From Rhodococcus jostii NBRC 16295 (GTDB lineage: Bacteria > Actinomycetota > Actinomycetes > Mycobacteriales > Mycobacteriaceae), in contig NZ_BCWY01000092.1 in the NCBI RefSeq assembly GCF_001894825.1, positions 1 through 32,554 of the forward strand: a stretch of 32,554 nt of DNA, in the 5' to 3' direction. Below the pieces are notes generated by a model. That model did not search any database, was not told where the DNA came from, and was given only the letters and a program-made list of their open reading frames with translations. The position numbers and the translations under genes are program-made. How positions within the stretch are numbered: position 1 is the first letter of the stretch; each line of letters opens with the position of its first letter. This document shows, piece after piece, positions 1 through 8,379 of the stretch.

Positions 1-175
1 GGCGAACCGCTCGCGTTCGCGATCCCTCGTCGAGGACGTCACGCGTCATTGGAAGACCGACCAGATCGCCGCGACGGCGAGCGTGACGATGAGAGAGCCG
101 GGGCTATAGCCTCGTGCGGCCTGGCCCAATGGGGGCTAACGGTGCACCGGTCTATCTGCCCTGGATAGGTGCGCG

Positions 176-352
176 CTACTTCGGGTTGAAATTGCAGCGG
201 CTGCGCTCATGAACCCTCAGGAACCTCAAATAGAACGCCGCGAACACCAGGACGATGCCGACGTTCACCAGCAGCCGCTCCCAGAAGTGGTGCCTGAAGA
301 ACAGCACGTCCACGCCGACCACGACGGCTACCAGCGCGAGCACGTAGAGCAC
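176..352 (-). CDS. Small two-helix membrane protein, start uncertain
   Basis: Reading the minus strand gives an open frame that ends at a TAG at 176-178. It encodes about 58 residues with two hydrophobic helices: the first contains VVLYVLALVAVVVGVDVLFF, then a basic/aromatic turn (RHHFWERL), then VNVGIVLVFAAFYLRFL. This pattern resembles small conserved actinobacterial membrane proteins of unknown function. The frame stays open upstream (GRWGRQ precedes the first helix), but I see no ATG or good ribosome site there. A GTG at 350-352 is used here as a provisional start. The natural N-terminus may be lost, as in several neighbouring decayed genes. Function unknown. Confidence 0.45.
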   Translation of the reverse strand: MLYVLALVAVVVGVDVLFFRHHFWERLLVNVGIVLVFAAFYLRFLRVHERSRCNFNPK

Positions 353-605
353 AACCGCTGCCTGCCTTCCCCATCTTCCCGTTCTACTCCGCGCGGTCGC
401 AGCGAGAGGGAGAGCCGGTGCTCGGATCGGAGGTGCCCCAGAAATGGTCGTTAGCGGAGATCGTTGACCGGTCGTCGATCCTTCAGAGTTCCTGGCGTCC
501 TTGACGTGCGGGGCTCGGTTGACAGAGCCTGGCCAACTGGGCGAACGTTGACGTAGGTCGGGGTAGCCGCGAGCACTTGTCGTGCGATCGACGAGAGGAT
601 CCCCG
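353..605. other. No clear gene
   Basis: All frames contain only short ORFs with non-coding-like codon use. A TTGACA hexamer at 519-524 could be a -35 element for the small plus-strand ORF that follows, but no convincing -10 is seen at the usual distance. Confidence 0.3.
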
Positions 606-698
606 ATGTCCCCTTCCCCGATGTGGTACTGGCTCGGTGACCATTACTGGTACACGGTGTACCCACTGATAACGATCTTCGGCCCGATCTTCGGCTAA
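606..698 (+). CDS. Possible 30-aa aromatic-rich membrane peptide
   Basis: A short ORF starts with ATG at 606-608, with a purine-rich ribosome site (gagagg) about nine bases upstream, and stops with TAA at 696-698. The 30-residue product is strikingly rich in aromatics (MWYWLGDHYWY) and ends in a hydrophobic, proline/glycine-containing segment (LITIFGPIFG). It could insert in or lie on the membrane. I recognise no family. The good ribosome site and skewed composition argue for translation, but a chance ORF in a decayed region cannot be excluded. Confidence 0.3.
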   Translation: MSPSPMWYWLGDHYWYTVYPLITIFGPIFG

Positions 699-764
699 AT
701 GCGATGATCGGATTGGGTGACGACGTTGACACCTGGCGGCCGTTTCGCCGACTAACCTGGGGTT

Positions 765-998
765 ATGGAGCACTACGTGCGCAAGGAACCGATCCCGTAC
801 GAGTCTGAGCCCGCGCCCGACCTGAGACACTGGTTCCAGAGGATGACGTTACGAGACCCCCTCCGTGGACTCCGAGGACTTCTCCATGACCAGAACCCGA
901 GCCCCTATTCGTCGGTCTCACCTCGACGCATGGACGGGTCCCATACCGCGATCTTTCCCTTCAACAGCAGCGGCGGCGGAGTCGGCGGCGGACTATAA
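765..998 (+). CDS. Possible start of a decayed gene, function unknown
   Basis: The first roughly 22 codons from the ATG at 765 (MEHYVRKEPIPYESEPAPDL) nearly all have G or C in third position, as expected of a real gene here. The remainder drifts to random codon use and ends in a glycine-rich tail. It may be the 5' end of a gene whose body was lost. No family recognised. Confidence 0.2.
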   Translation: MEHYVRKEPIPYESEPAPDLRHWFQRMTLRDPLRGLRGLLHDQNPSPYSSVSPRRMDGSHTAIFPFNSSGGGVGGGL

Positions 999-1037
999 CG
1001 TCTGTGGCACAGAAGATATCGTCAGTAGCGGATCGAT

Positions 1038-1664
1038 GATCCGGCGAAACAAGACGAGTGTGAGTGCCCTCATGCTTCCCTTTCGGTTCTGATCTGTCGA
1101 TCGCGTGCGAGGTACCGGACGAGAACCATCCGAGCACCGGCACGGTTGAGACGACACGGGATGCTCAGTGTCAACAGTTCGAGTCGTTCTCCGGGCAACT
1201 TCGCGTCGGCAATCCCCCGCCTGCGCCTACCGGATTGGTGCCCATGCAGCCTGGCGAACATCTCCCCGCTCCTGCTCAACCAACTCTGGATTCAGTCGAC
1301 CTCAAACCGATCCCCACCGGCCACCACTGTCACTTTCGGCCTCGGTAGCAACGGATCGATGGGCTGGTCCGCCCGCTTCATCCAGATGCCCTTCCTTCGA
1401 GGCACGAACGGCACCGTACCGATTTCGGGGACGCGCATTCTGCAGATCGACTTGACCTCCGTTGACTCGACTCACGGAGCGAGCCCTGGACAACCCATGC
1501 GCCTCACACCCGACGACGACGCATCAGCAGTGGTCCAGGTCCTGAGCTACCCGAGCAGCGACACTGTGACGCACTCATTCGTCGGAACCCGGAGCAGCAC
1601 ACCCGAGGTGACGGTCGGAACGTTTCTCGACAACCGCGCGATCACCTTCACAATTACTCACTGA
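1038..1664 (+). pseudogene. Frameshifted AMIN-like domain lipoprotein remnant
   Basis: The reading passes through three frames. A signal-peptide-like start (MIRRNKTSVSALMLPF, from 1038) is in one frame. A segment with SIAC and a proline-rich linker up to LDSVDLKPIPTGHH (to about 1325) is in the next. The third frame carries TVTFGLGSNGSMGWSARF, a central strand region, and a C-terminus ending AITFTITH. The last part follows the pattern of the AMIN-like domain of actinobacterial lipoproteins (a 'hDxxDRVxF...GWxVRY' start and a 'LxVxL' strand). At least two indels are needed to join the pieces, so the gene is very probably dead. Its end overlaps the convergent propeller lipoprotein gene by 11 bp. 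Confidence 0.45.
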
Positions 1665-2547
1665 TATCACTGCCCCCTCCGACGCTCGGATACTGGGCGG
1701 TAATCGAACGAGGCGTGAACCGCTTCTGGTCGGAGCCGTCGGGATTCATCGAGGCGAGCTCCGCACGGTTCGGGGTGGATATGTCGACAACCGGCTCACC
1801 CGACAGCGTCGTTGCTCTGGTGTAGAGGATGCGGGAGCCGTCGGGGGTGAACTGCGGATGCACCGCGTACGTGTCGGTCAGCCGGATGATCTCTCCACCG
1901 CCGGCGGGCATCGAGTAGATCTCGGAGCCGTTGTTGCCGCCGCGGTTGCTCGAGAAGACCAGCGTGGAACCGTCGGGTGAGTACGCAGGGTCCGAGTTCC
2001 AGAACTGGTCCCGCAGAAGCACCTTCGATTCTCCGCCCGTCGCCGGCATCTCGACAATGTATCCGTTGACGTTGAAGATAATCCGTGACCCGTCCGGCGA
2101 GAACCTCACCCCGGATCCCTCCGGAGCGACGACGTGCGCGTCGGAACCGTCGGCGTTCATAAGGCTGATTCTGTCGCCGCTCGTGAACGCGATCGTGGAC
2201 CCGTCCGGCGAGAAGACAGGCTGAGAGCCGCCCTCGTGAACAGTCCTCACCTCACCCGATTCGAGATCCACGACGTCGATGAACCTGCCTCCGCGGGTGT
2301 AGGCCAACTGCGCGCCGTCCGGTGACAGGGCGGCGTAGTTTCCGTACCGGCCGTCGGACATGTCGTCAGCCACGGTCGGGGTGATCTGCCGCAGGCCGCT
2401 GCCGTCTACGTTGGCCACGAAGATCTGACCCCACCCGTCGTCGAAGGACACGATCACCGGGGCCGGCGCCGGTGGCGAGTCCTCTGCGCACCCCGTCAGA
2501 GCAACGGATGCGGCGACGAGAACGGGCAATATCCGAGTGCAACACAT
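1654..2547 (-). CDS. TolB/WD40-like beta-propeller lipoprotein
   Basis: The 297-residue product begins with a lipoprotein signal peptide (basic start, hydrophobic core, lipobox LTGC near residue 20), so it should be anchored on the outer face of the cell membrane. The mature part is a series of PD40/TolB-type blades, visible as recurring SPDGS or TPDGS turns followed by a hydrophobic strand (AYTRGG, AFTSGD, IIFNVNG, LVFSSNRGG, ILYTRAT). Such propellers usually bind peptides or partner proteins, and no catalytic residues are evident. A TTG at 2550 precedes the chosen ATG at 2545-2547; both give the same signal peptide. It diverges from the ABC membrane-domain gene across about 210 bp. Confidence 0.8.
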   Translation of the reverse strand: MCCTRILPVLVAASVALTGCAEDSPPAPAPVIVSFDDGWGQIFVANVDGSGLRQITPTVADDMSDGRYGNYAALSPDGAQLAYTRGGRFIDVVDLESGEVRTVHEGGSQPVFSPDGSTIAFTSGDRISLMNADGSDAHVVAPEGSGVRFSPDGSRIIFNVNGYIVEMPATGGESKVLLRDQFWNSDPAYSPDGSTLVFSSNRGGNNGSEIYSMPAGGGEIIRLTDTYAVHPQFTPDGSRILYTRATTLSGEPVVDISTPNRAELASMNPDGSDQKRFTPRSITAQYPSVGGGSDISE

Positions 2548-2756
2548 CAAGTGATCATCGCAGCCAAACCCCTGGCCGGCACGTGCGCGACACGCAGAAC
2601 AGGGAGCTCAAGAGCTCGGAAGCGGATGGATCGCCAGTCAGATCCCGACACGGCTACCCGCATTCTGGGGAGATCGGTCATCGGTGGATCAACCAGAGAT
2701 TCGGGTCCGAGCCAAATATGATGGCGGAACTTGCTTCTCGGGGTTGGGGGGGACGG
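2548..2756. promoter_or_regulatory. Divergent intergenic region
   Basis: This region separates the lipoprotein gene (minus) and the ABC membrane-domain gene (plus), so it should hold both promoters. I could not pick out a convincing -35/-10 pair. A G-rich stretch just before the ATG at 2757 serves as ribosome site for the plus gene. Confidence 0.35.
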
Positions 2757-3827
2757 ATGGAGCCGCAGGGAACAAACGCAGGCACTGCCGGACGGGGAGG
2801 TGTGCGTGCGTTGTGGCCGTATGTGCGTGAGCATCGCAAGCTGCTCGGGGCGGCAGCAGTGTTCTCCATCGCCGCAGCCGGACTGAGCCTGGTGCAACCG
2901 CTGCTGGTGGGCCGGATCATCACCGCCGTCGGCGACGGTGCCCCGCTCAGCGGCCTGGTGTGGGCGCTGGTCGGGCTCCTCGCCGCCGGCGCGGTCCTCG
3001 CCACGATCCAGTACTACCTGCTGCAACGGACCGCAGAGAGTGTGGTGCTCACCGCCCGCACCGAGCTGATCGGGCACCTGGTGCGGTTGCCGATGAGCGA
3101 GTACCGCAGCCGCCACGTCGGGGACCTGGTCTCCCGGGTCGCCTCGGACACCACCCTGCTGCGTGCCGCGCTCACCGACGGTGTCGTCGAACCCCTCGGT
3201 GGGATCCTCGACCTGGTCGGGGCGCTGACCGCGATGATGCTGCTCGACCCCGTCCTGGCCGGGGTCACCCTCCTCGTCGTCGCGATCGTGGTCGCAGCGT
3301 CATTTCATATCACCCGGCGGCTGAGAGCGTTGACGTTCGAGACCCAGTCCCGGCTCGGGGACCTGACGCGCTATCTGAACCAAACCCTGTCGGCGATCAG
3401 CGTCATCCGCGTCAACGGGGCCACCGACCGCGTACAGGCGCGGCTCGGCGACCGGGTCCGATCAGCGTTCGACGCCGGCATCCGCGCGGCTCGGTCCGGT
3501 GCCGCGATCGAGCCGCTTCGGCAGACCACCGGCCACGCCTCGCTGCTCGTCGTCCTCGGCGTCGGTGGTTACCGGGTGGCCACCGGGCATCTGACGGTCG
3601 CCGAGCTGGTCACGTTCATCCTGTTCATGCTGTTGTTCATGGGCCCGGTCAACACCGCCTTCACCGCGGTGCAGTCCCTCGCCGCCGCCCTCGGCGCGCT
3701 CGAGCTGGCCGGCGAGTTGTCCGCAGCTACGGGGGCGGATGGGAAACCGATCCACGAGTGGCTCGAGGTGCGCCCCTTCCTGACCGCCGCACCGACCACG
3801 ATGGAATGTGGTTTTCACCAGGGATGA
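2757..3827 (+). pseudogene. ABC exporter membrane domain lacking its ATPase domain
   Basis: The 356-residue product is the transmembrane half of a type I ABC exporter (ABC_membrane fold). It begins with a charged N-terminus (WPYVREHRKLL) and has about six helices. The usual intracellular loop sequence (LPMSEYRSRHVGDLVSRVASD) and the terminal helix pair (VAELVTFILFMLLFMGPV) are present. Full members continue for about 240 more residues with Walker A, the LSGGQ signature and Walker B. Here homology ends near SLAAALGALELAGELSAATG, followed by about 30 unrelated residues and a stop, and no nucleotide-binding domain lies downstream on either strand. It is therefore truncated and probably inactive unless an ATPase is supplied elsewhere. 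The ATG at 2757 follows a G-rich ribosome site; the open frame extends 95 codons further upstream without protein-like sequence. Confidence 0.7.
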
Positions 3828-3968
3828 TGACACGACCCCCGATCGTCTGATCGCGGCCAGTATCCCTCGGTGGAGTCCGGCCGTCGCGCCATTGGGTCGT
3901 AGACGACGGAGGTCTCCGATAGCCGGAGCACTAGTTCGATACTGCACCTCCAATCGTGGTGCCTGTCT

Positions 3969-4760
3969 TCAACGCTCCTCCATCGGCGCTCGCCCCGCCC
4001 CCGGAGCGCCGGCGAATGCCTGCGCAATGGACATCCACTCACCTGCAACACGACCGGTGACAATCAAGCCTGTGTCCGCGATATTGCGACGCTGGGTGAC
4101 AACAAGACTGAAGTCCCACGCCGAACCGGACACACTATTTGGGCCGCCCCGTTCTCCCCAGTGCCATTCGCTTCCGTCGGGTGCGGTCAACACAATCTCG
4201 ACCGGCTCGGTAGGCGCCTCCATGCCGCGCAGCGCATAGCTGAAAGCTCTCGTCTGCACGCCGAGATGGCAAATGTGTCGAATTCTTGTGGTTGGCTGTC
4301 GTTCGATTGCCAGCGCGTCGGCGATGTCCTGCCCATGTGCCCAGGTTTCCATGAGCCGTGCCGTCATGGACGATGCGAGGCTCATGGAGACGCCGAACCA
4401 CGGTACTCGTCGAGTGTTTTCAGTGGCGTGGAACGCGACGAGGAGGTCGTGTCGCGCGCGGCGGAGCCAGTTGCCCGTCGTCTCGACGGACAAGTTGCTC
4501 TGCTGCTCAGCGATTTCGCCCGCGAAATCCTGCGCACTGTGGATCAGGTTGTCAGCGAGTTGTGAGAACTCGGCGGGGTCCCGTATTGCGAGGGTGGTTG
4601 CGTCGTCGAAGTAGGCGAGGTGGTTGAGTTGATCTTGAACCGTCCACCCAGCGGCTGGTGTCAGCGTCGACCATGCCGCATTGTCGATGCCCCCGATCAT
4701 CGATTCGAGTTCGGCGGTTTCCGCTCGGAGGTCAGCGAGTAGTTCTTGTGTGATCGCCAT
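3969..4760 (-). CDS. TIGR03084-type DinB/mycothiol-dependent isomerase-like protein
   Basis: The 263-residue protein belongs to the maleylpyruvate isomerase/DinB four-helix-bundle superfamily, subgroup TIGR03084 (actinobacterial, presumed metal binding). The predicted metal site is visible: His47 in TVQDQLNHLAYFD, then Glu138 and His142 in METWAHGQDIADAL. The C-terminal half carries the usual beta-rich domain (VEIVLTAPDGSEWHWGE). Members are thought to use mycothiol as cofactor, but the substrate here is unknown. The ATG at 4758-4760 has a good ribosome site (aggggga). The frame also runs open upstream, without a stop, into the tail of a CoA ligase remnant, so the ancestral upstream gene has fused to it in frame. 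Confidence 0.75.
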   Translation of the reverse strand: MAITQELLADLRAETAELESMIGGIDNAAWSTLTPAAGWTVQDQLNHLAYFDDATTLAIRDPAEFSQLADNLIHSAQDFAGEIAEQQSNLSVETTGNWLRRARHDLLVAFHATENTRRVPWFGVSMSLASSMTARLMETWAHGQDIADALAIERQPTTRIRHICHLGVQTRAFSYALRGMEAPTEPVEIVLTAPDGSEWHWGERGGPNSVSGSAWDFSLVVTQRRNIADTGLIVTGRVAGEWMSIAQAFAGAPGAGRAPMEER

Positions 4761-4918
4761 GCCATCCCCCTATAGGTCTCGCGCAGTTGGTATTTGAGTA
4801 CTTTTCCTGATTGAGTTCGCGGCAGTTGCAGCGCGATCTCGAGGCGAATGGGTAGCTTGTTGCCGGCGGGTCGTTGGCGTGCGAATTCACGCAGGTCGTC
4901 AAGAGTCAGTTCGCTTCC
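4761..4918 (-). pseudogene. C-terminal fossil of an AMP-binding CoA ligase
   Basis: Minus-strand translation gives ELTLDDLREFARQRPAGNKL and then PRTQSGKVLKYQLRETYRG. This is the C-terminal lid of an acyl-CoA synthetase, including the catalytic-lysine motif (SGKVLK). The reading is in frame with, and directly abuts, the ATG of the TIGR03084-type gene, with no stop between. Upstream it needs a one-base shift to continue, and the other 450 or so residues of a ligase are missing. It is a remnant, not an active gene. Confidence 0.65.
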
Positions 4919-5060
4919 GGGACGGCCAGATCATCGGCAAAGGGCTGGAACGCCTCGAGTAGCTGAATGCGATCCGGACGAAGCCCGGCCATCGCTCCGC
5001 GTTTGTAGTGGGCAATGAACTCGTCGAGGTTGCGCGTGCGACCTGCTTGTCTTGCGGCGG
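4905..5060 (-). pseudogene. Unidentified C-terminal gene fragment
   Basis: A minus-strand frame reads RNLDEFIAHYKRGAMAGLRP and on to LLEAFQPFADDLAVPEAN, then stops. Codon use is coding-like, and the piece lies between the CoA ligase fossil and the complete ligase gene. I do not recognise the family. It is probably another fragment left by the deletion that created the fossil. Confidence 0.35.
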
Positions 5061-5131
5061 AGCGCCGCTCGCACGGACGACGACCTCAGGGTCGTTCTCG
5101 ACCCGGCTCGCTGAATCGACGCACGCCGGGC

Positions 5132-6679
5132 TCAGGACACTGCAGCCACCCTACCTTCCCAGTGCGGTTGCCGCAGTTCTCTTTTGAGAATCTTTCCGGC
5201 GCCGGACATCGGCAGCGCATCGACGAACTCAACACTGCGGGGCACCTTATAGCCGGCGATCAGCGTCCGGCAGTGCTCCCGCAGGTCGTCTTCGGAGGCG
5301 TGCTGGCCAGGTTTGATCACCATCACAGCGTGCACGCGTTCACCCCACCGTTCGTCGGGCACGCCGATCACCGCACACGCGGATACCGCCGGGTGTTTGG
5401 CCAGCGCGTTCTCGACTTCGGCGGAGTAGACGTTCTCGCCGCCGGTGACGATCATGTCCTTGATCCGGTCGACGATGAACACGTAGCCGTCGTCGTTCAT
5501 GTATCCGCCGTCGCCGGTGTGCATCCAGCCGCCGCGCACCGCTTCCGCGGTTGCCTCCGGCTTGTTCCAGTAGCCGAGCATCACGTGGTCGCCGCGCGCG
5601 ACGATCTCGCCGACGGTGCCGCGGGGCACCTCGTTGTCGTTTTCGTCGATGATACGGACCTCGGCGTGTGGGACGGCACGTCCGGCTGACCGCCTCAGCG
5701 CCGGGTTGTCGTGGTCGGCCGGGGACAGCAGGGTGGTGACCGGCGACAGTTCGGTCATGCCGTACACCTGGGTGAATCCAGCCGTCGGGAAGATCTTTCG
5801 GCCGTGTTCGAGCAAGGACTCCGAAATCGGCGATGCGCCGTAGAGGAAGTGTTCGACGCTGGTCAGGTCGAAATCGCGGGCTGCCGGGTCGTCGACGAGC
5901 ATCTGGATCATGGTCGGCACCAACAGCATGTCGGTCACGCGGTGATCGGCGATCGCGTGCAGTGTGGCGGTGGTGCTGAACGCTGGGATTATCACGTGGG
6001 TGGAGCAGGCGAGGTTGCCCATCGTCCAGATCGCGATGTCGGCCATGTGGAACATGGGCGCAGCATGCAAGACCCGGCCGCCGGGAGAAACGACATATCC
6101 GGTGGCCAACGACCCTAAACCCGAGGTGACCAGGTTGTTGTGGCTGATCATGACACCCTTCGGATGTCCGGTGGTGCCGCCGGTGTAGAAGATGCCGAAC
6201 AGCGCGTCGCCACCGGTGTGGGTGTCCTCGACCGGTTCGTGTGCCGCGACCAGGTTTTCGTACCGCAGGGTGCCCGGCGGGGTCTCACCCTCACCGGTGA
6301 AGATCACCGTGTGCAGGCCGTCGAACTGATCCTGCAGCGCCGGCAGAAGTTTCGCGAACGCGTCGTCGACCAGCAACACGCGGGTGCCGGAATCGAGCAG
6401 CGAGTAGCCGATCTCGGCAGGGCTCCACCGGATGTTGACTGGGTTCACCACCGCGCCGATCCACGGCACCGCGAACAGGTACTCGTAATAGCGATCCGAA
6501 TTCAGGCCGAGATATGCGACGCGGTCACCCGGCTGCACGCCCAGTGCGCGCAGCGCTCCGCCGAGTCGCGCGATGCGGTCTACCGATTCGGCGACAGTGC
6601 GCACGCGGTCGCCGAATATCGTTGCCACCTTGGACGGGTTCTGTTGCAGCTCCCGGTGCAGTGATTGGGTCAGGTACAT
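5132..6679 (-). CDS. Acyl-CoA synthetase (AMP-binding, FadD-like)
   Basis: This 515-residue ANL-superfamily ligase is full length. The phosphate-binding loop FYTGGTTGHPKG is at about 164-175. The adenylate motif VYGMTELSPV, the MHTGDGGYMNDDGY segment and the hinge DRIKDMIVTGGENVYSAEVE follow. The catalytic lysine is in SGAGKILKREL (Lys496). It should activate a carboxylic acid to the acyl-AMP and then the CoA thioester, in the cytoplasm. Chain preference cannot be read from the sequence. The ATG at 6677-6679 has a gggag ribosome site and lies 17 bp after the M20 deacylase gene, so the two form an operon behind the shared promoter element at 8114-8174. Confidence 0.88.
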   Translation of the reverse strand: MYLTQSLHRELQQNPSKVATIFGDRVRTVAESVDRIARLGGALRALGVQPGDRVAYLGLNSDRYYEYLFAVPWIGAVVNPVNIRWSPAEIGYSLLDSGTRVLLVDDAFAKLLPALQDQFDGLHTVIFTGEGETPPGTLRYENLVAAHEPVEDTHTGGDALFGIFYTGGTTGHPKGVMISHNNLVTSGLGSLATGYVVSPGGRVLHAAPMFHMADIAIWTMGNLACSTHVIIPAFSTTATLHAIADHRVTDMLLVPTMIQMLVDDPAARDFDLTSVEHFLYGASPISESLLEHGRKIFPTAGFTQVYGMTELSPVTTLLSPADHDNPALRRSAGRAVPHAEVRIIDENDNEVPRGTVGEIVARGDHVMLGYWNKPEATAEAVRGGWMHTGDGGYMNDDGYVFIVDRIKDMIVTGGENVYSAEVENALAKHPAVSACAVIGVPDERWGERVHAVMVIKPGQHASEDDLREHCRTLIAGYKVPRSVEFVDALPMSGAGKILKRELRQPHWEGRVAAVS

Positions 6680-6696
6680 CGTGGATTACTCCCGGT

Positions 6697-8055
6697 TCAG
6701 ACGGTGCTCGGCGAGCACCAGTCGAGGGCGAGGGCGGCGTAAGTCTTGGCAGCGGTGTGCACTTCGTCGATCAGGCAATACTCGTCGTCGGCGTGCGAAA
6801 CGCGCAGGTCACCGGGTCCGTAGCTGATTGCGGGGACTCCGGCGTTGGTGAGGAACGAGCAGTCCTCGACGGCGCAGAACCCGGCGACGGTTGCCGGGCC
6901 CGCATACGGGGTGTTGCCGGCGGCCGCGACGTGGGCTGCTGACACGGCGGCGGTGATGTCGGCCGCCGCCTCACCGGGGTTGTTGGCGGGCCAGTTGAGT
7001 TTCCATTCGACCACGGGTGGATGCTCGCGGAGCCAACCATCTGTCCGTGCTATCGCGTCGATTTGTGCTTCGATCTCGCGTTTCACGTTCTCTGGGTCGT
7101 CCTGCGGCGGGTACCACACGCAGTACTCGATCGTCATGTACTCGGAAAGGAAGAACGGCACCAGAACCCCGTGTGGTCCGCCGGTGACCACGCCGGGGTG
7201 AATGGTGAAGTGTCCGGGCGCGAACAGCGGGTGGGTCTTGGTGAACGCCCACTCCTCTTCCAGTCGCTGCAGTGCCTGGAAGACGAGCATGCCCTTGTCG
7301 ATGGCGTTGACGCCGACACTGGACCCGCCGCCGCCGGCGCGGATCGTCTGACCGCGCATCGAGGAATGTGTGGTCTTGCCGCCGATGGTGACCGAGAACC
7401 ACAACAGCCCGGGGGTGACCGGAATGACCCCGAGAGTGGTTGGGCCACTGGGCTCGGCTACCACCGCGGCATCGGCGCGGTAGCCACGCTCCAGGGTGGA
7501 CGAGACTCCGCACTCGTGGTCCATCACTTCCTCGCCCACGACGGCCTCGATGATCAGATCCCCCTGCAGCCGAACTCCGGCGCGGGCAAGGGCTTTGACC
7601 GCGAACGCCTGCGCCACCAGTCCGGCCTTCATGTCGCTCGCGCCACGACCCCAGACCCGGTCGTCGTCGATGCGGCCGGAGAACGGATCGCCGGAGGTCC
7701 AGCGGTCGGCGTTGCCCGGCGGCACAACATCGACGTGGCCGTTGAAGATCAGCGACTTGCCACCGCCGGTGCCGGAGATGGTTCCGACCGCGTTTGTCCG
7801 CCCGGGTTCAACGGCCCATTTCTCGACCTCTGCCCCGGCATCCTGATAGATCTCCCCGAGCAGGTCGCTGACCCGGCCCTCGGAGCCGACGACGTCGTCG
7901 TAGGACTGACCGGGATACTTCGGGTTCACGCTGGGAATCGAGATGACGTCGGACAGCACCGAGGTCATGTCGTCGCGCAACGCATCCACAGCGGCGAACA
8001 CTGCTTTCCGGTCCGCCGCAACCGCTCGTGTCGTATCCGACAGTTCTCGAGTCAT
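6697..8055 (-). CDS. M20-family deacylase/peptidase (ArgE/DapE-like)
   Basis: The 452-residue protein has the di-metal amidohydrolase signature of the M20 family: NGHVDVVPP (His107, Asp109), the bridging aspartate in GRGASDMKAG (Asp141), the catalytic base pair in VVGEEVMDHECG (Glu175/176) and a late ligand in RVSHADDEY. A lid domain with GGKTTHSSMRG lies between. Members hydrolyse N-acyl amino acids or related amides in the cytoplasm. Here the co-transcribed CoA ligase suggests the released acid is thioesterified, which is an inference. The ATG is at 8053-8055 with a weak ribosome site (agaga). The shared 29-nt promoter element begins 92 nt upstream. Confidence 0.85.
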   Translation of the reverse strand: MTRELSDTTRAVAADRKAVFAAVDALRDDMTSVLSDVISIPSVNPKYPGQSYDDVVGSEGRVSDLLGEIYQDAGAEVEKWAVEPGRTNAVGTISGTGGGKSLIFNGHVDVVPPGNADRWTSGDPFSGRIDDDRVWGRGASDMKAGLVAQAFAVKALARAGVRLQGDLIIEAVVGEEVMDHECGVSSTLERGYRADAAVVAEPSGPTTLGVIPVTPGLLWFSVTIGGKTTHSSMRGQTIRAGGGGSSVGVNAIDKGMLVFQALQRLEEEWAFTKTHPLFAPGHFTIHPGVVTGGPHGVLVPFFLSEYMTIEYCVWYPPQDDPENVKREIEAQIDAIARTDGWLREHPPVVEWKLNWPANNPGEAAADITAAVSAAHVAAAGNTPYAGPATVAGFCAVEDCSFLTNAGVPAISYGPGDLRVSHADDEYCLIDEVHTAAKTYAALALDWCSPSTV

Positions 8056-8113
8056 GGGTTTCTCTTTCGCTTCGAAATCGTTAGCCGAGCCCGACCGCTG
8101 AATTGCTTCTCGG

Positions 8114-8174
8114 GTTTAAGCATGACGACGACTGAGCGCTCGCGAATCCGTCATTGTGCGGAGTACATACCGAA
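8114..8174 (-). promoter_or_regulatory. Shared promoter/operator element, copy 1 (M20-ligase operon)
   Basis: On the plus strand TCCGTCATTGTGCGGA (8147-8162, TCCG-N8-CGGA) is followed by GTACATACCGAA. On the gene side, 22 nt away, is GTTTAAGCATG (8114-8124), which reads CATGCTTAAAC in the direction of transcription. Two other intergenic regions in this window carry the same arrangement with the same spacing. It probably combines a regulator site with a -35-like box (TTAAAC/TTGAAC), but which protein binds is not shown by the sequence. Confidence 0.6.
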
Positions 8175-8379
8175 TCGCGGGAAGGGCTCAGCCAAGACCG
8201 GTGCACGCATTCTCGGGCGGTTCGGACAGCCTTTGCGGTGTCGAACGGGTCATGTAAGCCACAACCTTGAACCATGGTATTTGGCTGATCCATCAGACGC
8301 AGGCTCCGGAGTTTGACCGCGCGAGCACTTGCCGAGCGCATTCCCTGGGCGCAATGGCTTGGGACGGCGCCTACCAACC

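Noticed and set aside
2472..2756. Upstream extension of the ABC membrane-domain frame
   Set aside because: The 95 extra residues are not protein-like and overlap the start of the divergent lipoprotein gene; a better ribosome site precedes the ATG at 2757.
3907..3918. CGGAG-GT-CTCCG hairpin between convergent genes
   Set aside because: A 5-bp stem with a 2-base loop and no T-tract is not a convincing terminator.
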